Positions 6,769 through 11,693 of a stretch of DNA of 11,693 bases are shown here, piece after piece. Both the position numbers and the translations under genes were made by a program. Origin of the DNA: Pseudomonadota bacterium (GTDB lineage: Bacteria; Pseudomonadota; Gammaproteobacteria; Pseudomonadales; Cellvibrionaceae); contig JAEZGT010000296.1 in assembly GCA_023416875.1 (NCBI GenBank), positions 1 through 11,693 on the forward strand, in the 5' to 3' direction. Each line of letters begins with the position of its first letter. Within the stretch, counting starts at the first letter, position 1. The notes beneath the pieces are model-generated. The model saw only the letters and a program-made list of their open reading frames with translations, was not told the DNA's origin and made no database searches.

Positions 6769-6833
6769 AACCTTCACGTATTCCGCAAAATGGCGTAATC
6801 CTAACACTTGTCCCCGGGAAATAAGAGAACACC
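6769..6833. promoter_or_regulatory. Divergent ftsY/rsmD intergenic region with likely promoters
   Basis: Only 65 bases separate the divergent starts of ftsY and rsmD, so both promoters should lie here or extend into the coding ends. For ftsY the minus strand shows an extended -10 candidate, TGTTAGGAT (6798-6806), with no convincing -35. For rsmD I see only TTCACG with a poorly matching -10, so that promoter is not resolved. A CCCGGG palindrome lies near the rsmD side. Confidence 0.35.
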
Positions 6834-7433
6834 TTGCCTTCACCTCCGAAAAAGCCGCCAGCCATCGGCCATCACAAACTCCGCATCATCGGCGGCCGCT
6901 GGCGCAGTCGCATGCTCAGCTTTCCGGCGGTGGACGGCCTGCGCCCAACCGGTGACCGCATTCGCGAGACGCTCTTCAACTGGTTGGCGCCAATCCTGCC
7001 GGGCAGCCGCTGTCTCGATCTGTTCGCTGGCTCCGGTATCCTCGCGTTTGAGGCGCTCTCGCGCGGCGCGGCCCACTGCAGTTTGGTGGAACTCAATCCG
7101 GCGGCGACGCGGCAGCTGCGGGTAAACGCCGACCAGTTGCAGGCAGACGGTGCCGCAATTCATCCCATAAGCGCGTTGGAGTTTTTGGCCAAACCGGCAG
7201 CCCCCTTCGATGTGGTCTTTATCGACCCACCTTTTGCCGCCGATCTGTGGCAACCGGTTATGGCGTCACTCGAGCGAGGATGGCTGGCTGATGGAGCGCT
7301 GATCTACGTCGAATGCCCCTCGGATCTTGCCTTGAACCCACCGACGACATGGCACGCTCACCGGGAAAAACGCGCCGGACAGGTGTGTTACCGCCTCTAC
7401 CGCTATGAGACAAACAGCGAAGGGCGCGTGTAA
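6834..7433 (+). CDS. rsmD: 16S rRNA (guanine(966)-N2)-methyltransferase RsmD
   Basis: SAM-dependent enzyme that makes m2G966 in 16S rRNA of the assembled 30S subunit. The 199-residue product matches the ~198-residue E. coli enzyme. LRIIGGRWRSR (16-26) is the conserved N-terminus. RPTGDRIRETLFNWL (37-51) is the RsmD signature. DLFAGSG (62-68) is the SAM-binding motif I, VELNP (85-89) the acidic SAM contact, and FIDPPF (129-134) the catalytic (D/N)PP(Y/F) motif IV for exocyclic amino methylation. The start is TTG at 6834. A stop lies in frame at 6822-6824 and the first ATG (codon 27) would remove the conserved N-terminus, so no alternative ATG, GTG or TTG exists between. The Shine-Dalgarno (AAGAG, 6823-6827) is weak, consistent with low expression. 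coaD follows after 56 bases, a pairing common in gammaproteobacteria. Confidence 0.96.
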   Translation: MPSPPKKPPAIGHHKLRIIGGRWRSRMLSFPAVDGLRPTGDRIRETLFNWLAPILPGSRCLDLFAGSGILAFEALSRGAAHCSLVELNPAATRQLRVNADQLQADGAAIHPISALEFLAKPAAPFDVVFIDPPFAADLWQPVMASLERGWLADGALIYVECPSDLALNPPTTWHAHREKRAGQVCYRLYRYETNSEGRV

Positions 7434-7489
7434 GATGCGCGTCTTCACGGCGGGTAACATCCACCTGTCCAATCTGCGTGGAGCTTGAT

Positions 7490-7999
7490 ATGTCCTCTAC
7501 CACCAGTAAACGTGTGGTTTATCCAGGTACTTTTGATCCCATCACCAATGGCCATGTGGACTTGGTGCAGCGGGCGAGTCATTTATTCGATTCGGTGGTA
7601 GTAGCGGTAGCTGCCAGTCCGAAGAAAAAACCTCTGTTCAGTCTGGAAGAGCGCGTGCGCTTGTGCCGCGAGGTGTTGGCGCATCTCGACAACGTAGAGG
7701 TGTGTGGCTTCGATTGTCTGCTGGTGAAACTCGTCCAGGATAAAGGCGCCTACGGCGTGGTGCGCGGTTTACGCGCCGTGTCGGATTTCGAATACGAATT
7801 TCAGCTCGCCAATATGAACCGCGCACTCGCGCCCGAAATGGAAAGCCTGTTTCTAACGCCCGCAGAACATCTGTCTTATATCTCCTCGACGCTGGTGCGC
7901 GAAATCGCTTCTCTAGGCGGCAACGTGCACCAGTTTGTGCCACCGGTCGTGGAGCAGGCGCTTAAAGATAAATATCAGTCTTTAGGGTTGAGCGTTTAA
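7490..7999 (+). CDS. coaD: Phosphopantetheine adenylyltransferase
   Basis: Transfers AMP from ATP to 4'-phosphopantetheine to give dephospho-CoA, the penultimate step of coenzyme A synthesis; the family is a cytoplasmic hexamer. The 169-residue product shows the nucleotidyltransferase pattern TFDPITNGH (14-22, with the TxGH-type motif), the KKKPLFSLEERVRL segment (46-59), RGLR (92-95), and the C-terminal ISSTLVRE motif (131-138) that contacts ATP. ATG at 7490 is preferred over GTG at 7478 because GGAG (7480-7483) lies six bases before it. The short N-terminal extension (SSTTSK) makes it slightly longer than the 159-residue E. coli enzyme. It lies downstream of rsmD on the same strand and converges on ridA. 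Confidence 0.97.
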   Translation: MSSTTSKRVVYPGTFDPITNGHVDLVQRASHLFDSVVVAVAASPKKKPLFSLEERVRLCREVLAHLDNVEVCGFDCLLVKLVQDKGAYGVVRGLRAVSDFEYEFQLANMNRALAPEMESLFLTPAEHLSYISSTLVREIASLGGNVHQFVPPVVEQALKDKYQSLGLSV

Positions 8000-8036
8000 T
8001 CGACGTTTTAAAACAATCCGAAAAAACTTTCTTTGC

Positions 8037-8088
8037 AAAATAAAAAGGCGGCACCGAGGGAGATTCAGAACTCACTCAATGCCACCTT
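8037..8088 (-). terminator. Rho-independent terminator between ridA and coaD
   Basis: Minus-strand transcription past ridA meets AAGGTGGCA (8080-8088) pairing with TGCCGCCTT (8045-8053) through nine pairs including one G-U. An inner stem of seven positions with one mismatch (8056-8062 with 8071-8077) lies inside it. The tail is TTTTTATTTT. The T tract lies on the minus strand, so it mainly ends spoT-ridA. It may also slow coaD transcripts coming the other way, where the stem has one A-C mismatch and only a short U tract. Confidence 0.85.
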
Positions 8089-8109
8089 CTTACGAAGCTC
8101 TCACCAATC

Positions 8110-8493
8110 TCAAATCACCATAATCCCATCCGCTTCAATCAACGCCCCTCGCGGCAATTCTTTCACCCCAATTGCTGCGCGCGCAGGATAAGGCGGTTTG
8201 ATAAAACGTCCCATGACTTCGTTGACGGTAGGAAAGTGGCTGAGATCGGTGAGAAAAATATTCAGTTTGACGATGTCCTGAAGATCACCGTCAGCTGCGC
8301 GACACACCGCTTCAAGGTTCTTGAACACTTGCTCCGCCTGTGCCGTGAAATCACCTTCCACCATCTGCATGGTTTCTGGCACCAGCGGAATTTGCCCTGA
8401 CAAATAAACCGTATTGTTGACTTTAATGGCCTGCGAATAGGTGCCTATGGCGGCTGGTGCTTGGTCGGTGGAAATAACGGCTTTATTGGTCAT
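8110..8493 (-). CDS. ridA: 2-iminobutanoate/2-iminopropanoate deaminase RidA
   Basis: Hydrolyses reactive enamine/imine intermediates released by PLP enzymes such as threonine dehydratase, protecting PLP enzymes from damage. The 127-residue product is the usual RidA/YjgF length. It contains GTYSQAI (17-23), YLSGQIPLVPE (30-40), the conserved helix with NLEAV (59-63), and the active-site Arg R105 in YPARAAIGV and Glu E120 in GALIEAD, at the same positions as in E. coli RidA. The C-terminus ends in IMVI rather than the common AIAV-type ending, a minor difference. ATG at 8491-8493 has AAGGG seven bases upstream. It begins 41 bases after spoT on the same strand, probably co-transcribed, and ends before the terminator. 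Confidence 0.96.
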   Translation of the reverse strand: MTNKAVISTDQAPAAIGTYSQAIKVNNTVYLSGQIPLVPETMQMVEGDFTAQAEQVFKNLEAVCRAADGDLQDIVKLNIFLTDLSHFPTVNEVMGRFIKPPYPARAAIGVKELPRGALIEADGIMVI

Positions 8494-8534
8494 GATTCTG
8501 CCCTTAAGAGAAATATTGGGATTAAAAGAAGTGA

Positions 8535-10643
8535 TTAATTTTTTGCGCGAGAAACTTTGGTGACGGAACGCATGGTGCGGACCCGGCGCATCACATCCGC
8601 CAAATGCACACGATTGCGCACTGCAATGGTGAGGGTGATGACACTGTGCTGAGCATCGCGCTCTTTCACCTGAATGCCTTCAATACTGGTGCGAGTGTCT
8701 GCAATGCGTGTCGCCAGGGTGGCGATAATGCCGCGTTCCGACTCCACTTCCACCCGCAGCTCGGTGAGAAATTCGCCTTCGACTTTAATCGACCAATTCA
8801 CATCACTGATGTTTTCGCGCTTGCTGCGCAAATCCGCGACGTTTTTGCAGGTATCACGGTGCACCACCAAACCTTTTCCGGTACTGATATGGCCGATGAT
8901 GGGATCGCCGGGAATCGGACGGCAGCAGCGCGCAAAACTGATCATTAAGCCATCGGAAGATTCGATGGTGATAGGCGCAACTTTTAACTGCTGATCCTCC
9001 GCTTCTGGACGCAACGTTTTCGCAACGGAAATCGCCACGCGCTTGCCCATGCCGATGCTCTCGTAAAGCTCTTCGAGAGAATTGACGTTGTGTACCGTCA
9101 GCAAATGGCTGATCTGCTCCTGATTAATCTGATCGAGGGACAAATCCAAATTCGCCATAGCTCGACTGAGCATGCGTTTGCCCAATTCCACCGACTCCAT
9201 ATGGCGCTGATTTTTTAAATAATGGCGAATGGCCGAGCGGGCCTTAGCGGTGACAACAAAATTGAGCCAGTTGGGGTTGGGTTGCGAGGATTCGGAAGTA
9301 ATGATTTTGATTTTTTGACCGCTCTGCAGCACTTGCGATAAAGGCGCCGGGCGGTCGTTGATCCGGCAGGCGACGCAACTGTTGCCCACCGCTGTATGCA
9401 CGGCGTAGGCAAAATCCACCGGTGTGGCGCCAGCCGGCAATTCAATGATTTCGCCTTTGGGCGTAAATAAATACACCTCATCGCGAAACAGATCGATTTT
9501 GACGTTCTCGATAAATTCCAATGAGTTTCCAGTGTGCTGCTGGATTTCCAAAATGCGTTTGATCCAGCGGTCGATACGCGCCTGCGCCACGTCCGTCGAC
9601 TCTTCGGAATTCACCGATTTATACAACCAATGCGCCGCCACGCCGCGCGATGCCAGCTCGTCCATTTCCTTGGTGCGGATCTGCACTTCGATCGGCACGC
9701 CGTGCATACCGATCACCACCGTATGCAACGATTGATAGCCGTTGATTTTTGGGATGGCGATGTAATCCTTGAATTCCCCCGCCATGGGTTTGTAGAGATT
9801 GTGAATGGCGCCCAGGGTGCGATAACAGGTGTCGACATTTTCCACGATGATGCGGAAGGCGTAGACATCCATGATCTCGTTGAAGGATTTATTTTTCGTG
9901 CGCATCTTGTTGTAGATGCTGTAGAGGTGTTTTTCACGTCCAATCACCAGCGCGCTGATGTCCTCGCGCTGCAATCTCGCTTCGATCGCCGATTGGATAT
10001 TTTCCACCAGTGCTTTGCGATTGCCGCGCACCCGCTTAAGCGATGCCTGCAAGCGCGCCGCACGCAGGGGATACATGGCGGTGAAACCGCGATCCTCGAA
10101 CTCAATGCGCAAATCGTTCATACCCAAGCGGTGGGCGATAGGGGCGTATATTTCCAAGGTTTCTTTGGCGATGCGGCGTTTCTTATCCGGCGGCATGGCG
10201 CCGAGGGTGCGCATGTTGTGCAGACGGTCAGCGAGCTTAACGACGATCACGCGGATGTCTTTGGCCATGGCCAGGGCCATTTTCTGGAAGTTCTTGGCCT
10301 GCTTTTCCGCCTGGGATTCGTATTCGATTTTGGCGAGCTTGCTGACTCCATCCACCAACTCAGCGATCACCTCACCAAATTGTTCGCCGATGGCATCTTT
10401 GCCGATGCCGGTGTCTTCGATCACATCATGCAGCATCGCCGCCATCAAGCTTTGATGGTCCATGTGCATGGAGGCGAGGATGTTGGCAACGGCGAGGGGG
10501 TGGGTGACGTAGGGTTCGCCGCTGCGGCGGAATTGGCCGTAGTGAGCCTGTTCCGCATAGTAATAGGCCCGTTTGACGCAGCTGATCTGCTCGGGCTCGA
10601 GGTAGGAGGAGAGCCTGTGACTAAGTGAGTCGATGGTTAACAA
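8535..10643 (-). CDS. spoT: Bifunctional (p)ppGpp synthetase/hydrolase SpoT
   Basis: Sets the level of the alarmone (p)ppGpp. The 702-residue length equals that of E. coli SpoT. The hydrolase HD domain is intact: H48 (YVTHP), H72-D73 (LHDVIEDT, 71-78) and D139 (ADRLHNMRTL, 138-147). The synthetase domain keeps KHLYSIYNKM (238-247), DYIAIPKINGYQSLH (293-307) and E319 in EVQIRT, so weak synthesis is plausible. TGS spans about 385-447, a helical region and the conserved ARCCRPIPGD motif (571-580) follow, and a C-terminal ACT domain spans about 625-702. The start is TTG at 10641-10643. GGAGG lies six bases upstream and the N-terminus then aligns residue for residue in register with Pseudomonas-type SpoT. 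It lies 18 bases after rpoZ and before ridA, in the classical gmk-rpoZ-spoT order. Confidence 0.97.
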   Translation of the reverse strand: MLTIDSLSHRLSSYLEPEQISCVKRAYYYAEQAHYGQFRRSGEPYVTHPLAVANILASMHMDHQSLMAAMLHDVIEDTGIGKDAIGEQFGEVIAELVDGVSKLAKIEYESQAEKQAKNFQKMALAMAKDIRVIVVKLADRLHNMRTLGAMPPDKKRRIAKETLEIYAPIAHRLGMNDLRIEFEDRGFTAMYPLRAARLQASLKRVRGNRKALVENIQSAIEARLQREDISALVIGREKHLYSIYNKMRTKNKSFNEIMDVYAFRIIVENVDTCYRTLGAIHNLYKPMAGEFKDYIAIPKINGYQSLHTVVIGMHGVPIEVQIRTKEMDELASRGVAAHWLYKSVNSEESTDVAQARIDRWIKRILEIQQHTGNSLEFIENVKIDLFRDEVYLFTPKGEIIELPAGATPVDFAYAVHTAVGNSCVACRINDRPAPLSQVLQSGQKIKIITSESSQPNPNWLNFVVTAKARSAIRHYLKNQRHMESVELGKRMLSRAMANLDLSLDQINQEQISHLLTVHNVNSLEELYESIGMGKRVAISVAKTLRPEAEDQQLKVAPITIESSDGLMISFARCCRPIPGDPIIGHISTGKGLVVHRDTCKNVADLRSKRENISDVNWSIKVEGEFLTELRVEVESERGIIATLATRIADTRTSIEGIQVKERDAQHSVITLTIAVRNRVHLADVMRRVRTMRSVTKVSRAKN

Positions 10644-10648
10644 AGCGG

Positions 10649-10655
10649 CCCTCCC
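10649..10655 (-). promoter_or_regulatory. Strong ribosome binding site that fixes the spoT TTG start
   Basis: The minus strand reads GGGAGGG here, giving GGAGG with six bases before TTG at 10641-10643. It lies in the 18-base gap between rpoZ and spoT. A strong site paired with a rare start codon supports the TTG assignment. Confidence 0.8.
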
Positions 10656-10661
10656 ACAGGA

Positions 10662-10931
10662 TCAATCCATGCCGGAATCGGATAAGTCCTGGTGATGGTG
10701 TTCGCGCTGAGGCACGGGGGGACGCTCATCGGGCTCATCCAGAATGGCAGCCGTAACGAAACCTTCTTCGATTTCACGCAAGGCTATCACCGTCGGCTTG
10801 TCGTTTTCTTCCGGCACATAAGGCGTTTTGCCAAAAATCGCCAGCTGCCGGGCGCGCTTGCTGCCCACCATCACCAGTTCAAACCGGTTGTCCACGTGGT
10901 CGAGACAATCTTCAACAGTAATTCTTGCCAT
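10662..10931 (-). CDS. rpoZ: RNA polymerase omega subunit
   Basis: Small RNA polymerase subunit that folds and stabilises beta-prime and contributes to one of the ppGpp binding sites. The 89-residue product (E. coli: 91) has the canonical omega sequence: MARITVEDCLDHVDNRFELV, then GSKRARQL (23-30) and NDKPTVIALREIEEG (43-57). The C-terminal tail is His- and acid-rich and variable, as in the family. ATG at 10929-10931 is chosen because the omega consensus starts there; the frame extends 16 codons upstream without family similarity. GCGGA sits about seven bases before the start. It lies 126 bases after gmk and 18 before spoT on the same strand. Confidence 0.97.
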   Translation of the reverse strand: MARITVEDCLDHVDNRFELVMVGSKRARQLAIFGKTPYVPEENDKPTVIALREIEEGFVTAAILDEPDERPPVPQREHHHQDLSDSGMD

Positions 10932-10977
10932 GTTTTGTTCCGCTTTATTGAGTGCTTGAAACGCACGTTGGTGACAC

Positions 10978-11025
10978 AAGTTGGCCTTAGTTTAACCAAC
11001 TTTTGCCGCAGCCCTAAAGAGTTGG
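10978..11025 (-). other. Mutually exclusive hairpins in the gmk-rpoZ gap
   Basis: On the minus strand, AAGTTGG (10996-11002) can pair with CCAACTT (10978-10984) across an 11-base loop. It can instead pair through GTTGG with CCAAC upstream at 11021-11025. A further CCAAC occurs closer to rpoZ (10966-10970). There is no U tract, so this is not a standard terminator. It could be a processing site, an attenuator-like structure, or chance. Confidence 0.3.
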
Positions 11026-11057
11026 GGCGGGCGCGGGAGTGTACGCAAATTGGCCAG

Positions 11058-11675
11058 TCAGGACAACAGGCTGCTCAGTAGCGAGGCATGCCGCTCGGCC
11101 TGCCGTTCCAGCCGCAGCCGCTGCGCCAGAATAATCGCCTTGAACTCCGCAAGGGCAGTAGCGAAATCTTCGTTAACGATCAGATAGTCGCTTTCTACAT
11201 AGTGGGCGATTTCGTTTTTCGCCTCCGCCATGCGCGTCGCGATCACTTCTGCTGAGTCCTGGCCGCGACCGGTGAGGCGACTGTGCAGGGTTTCGCGGGA
11301 CGGAGGAAGAATGAATACGCTGACTGCCTCTGGAATCAACCGGCGCACCTGCTGGGCGCCCTGCCAATCGATCTCCAAAATTACGTCCACGCCGCTGCGC
11401 AATGTGGCATCGACCCAACCTTTCGAAGTGCCATAAAAGTTGTTAAATACCTGGGCGTGCTCCAGAAATTCCGCCGTTTCCAACATGCTCAGGAACACAT
11501 CGCGAGTGACGAAGTGGTAATTCATCCCGTCCTGCTCTCCGGGACGCATGGACCGGGTGGTGTGGGAGATGGAAACCTGAATGCCGGCGGTGGAATCCAC
11601 CAGGGCCTTCACCAGGCTGGTTTTACCCGCCCCGGAAGGAGCGGAAACCGTATAGAGAGTGCCTCTGGAAGTCAT
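11058..11675 (-). CDS. gmk: Guanylate kinase
   Basis: Phosphorylates GMP to GDP with ATP, feeding GTP and (p)ppGpp synthesis. The 205-residue product is close to the 207-residue E. coli enzyme. It has the P-loop SAPSGAGKTSL (11-21). The GMP-binding lid SHTTRSMRPGEQDGMNYHFV spans 37-56, with the TTR and RPGE..G..Y signature, and EFLEHAQVFNNFYGTS spans 69-84. EIDWQGAQQVR (101-111) is the Walker-B-like strand. FILPPS (121-126), SRLTGRGQDS (132-141) and YLIVNED (164-170) complete the fold. ATG at 11673-11675 is preferred over TTG at 11679-11681 because AGG lies seven bases before the ATG and length fits. Its upstream promoter lies outside the window or in its last 18 bases. It heads gmk-rpoZ-spoT-ridA as seen here. 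Confidence 0.98.
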   Translation of the reverse strand: MTSRGTLYTVSAPSGAGKTSLVKALVDSTAGIQVSISHTTRSMRPGEQDGMNYHFVTRDVFLSMLETAEFLEHAQVFNNFYGTSKGWVDATLRSGVDVILEIDWQGAQQVRRLIPEAVSVFILPPSRETLHSRLTGRGQDSAEVIATRMAEAKNEIAHYVESDYLIVNEDFATALAEFKAIILAQRLRLERQAERHASLLSSLLS

Positions 11676-11693
11676 GCGCAAACCTGTTCTGTC

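Noticed and set aside
6769..6843. Upstream ATG extending FtsY by 25 residues
   Set aside because: It would overlap the start of divergent rsmD and lacks a ribosome binding site. FtsY proteins typically begin near MFSFFK.
5927..6955. Plus-strand frame of 342 codons opposite ftsY
   Set aside because: It is Ser/Thr-rich low-complexity sequence mirroring the FtsY acidic domain and G domain, and it runs into rsmD.
9534..10628. Plus-strand frame of 364 codons opposite spoT
   Set aside because: It is antisense to highly conserved HD and synthetase domains and has no recognisable protein features.

Overview
The window reads as core chromosome of a gammaproteobacterium. The evidence is an RpoH with an RpoH box identical to the enterobacterial one, a 702-residue SpoT whose N-terminus lines up with Pseudomonas SpoT, and two conserved blocks: gmk-rpoZ-spoT-ridA and rsmD/coaD next to ftsYEX-rpoH. 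A Pseudomonas/Cellvibrio-type relative is my best guess, but no marker here fixes the genus. No insertion sequence, tRNA, rRNA, CRISPR array or phage gene is visible.

Layout, left to right. At 1-643 (minus) is the 5' part of a DUF481-type outer-membrane beta-barrel gene that runs off the left edge. At 696-1580 (minus) is a ScrK-type ROK fructokinase. Its start overlaps the end of a gene at 1573-2718 (minus) for a JetD-like (DUF2220) TOPRIM protein. A strong rho-independent terminator (2782-2812) separates this accessory-looking group from rpoH (2839-3693, minus). The rpoH upstream region carries stacked promoter candidates, one resembling a sigma-E promoter. Upstream on the same strand lies ftsX-ftsE-ftsY (3882-6768), whose reading frames overlap by ATGA. 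Diverging from ftsY is a plus-strand pair, rsmD (6834-7433) and coaD (7490-7999). coaD converges on ridA (8110-8493, minus), with a terminator between them. ridA is the last gene of gmk (11058-11675), rpoZ (10662-10931), spoT (8535-10643) and ridA, all on the minus strand.

How the genes work together: gmk, rpoZ and spoT link guanine nucleotide supply, an RNA polymerase subunit that contributes to a ppGpp site, and ppGpp turnover; ridA removes reactive imines. ftsYEX joins SRP-dependent membrane insertion to divisome and peptidoglycan-hydrolase control, and rpoH supplies the heat-shock sigma factor. rsmD modifies 16S rRNA and coaD makes dephospho-CoA.

The least ordinary part is 1573-2718. It encodes a JetD-like TOPRIM nuclease-type protein without visible JetA, JetB or JetC partners, with an N-terminus I do not recognise, apparently translationally coupled to a sugar kinase. 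This is the only candidate here for an undescribed system, and the sequence does not show its function. There is no gene-free stretch longer than about 300 bases.
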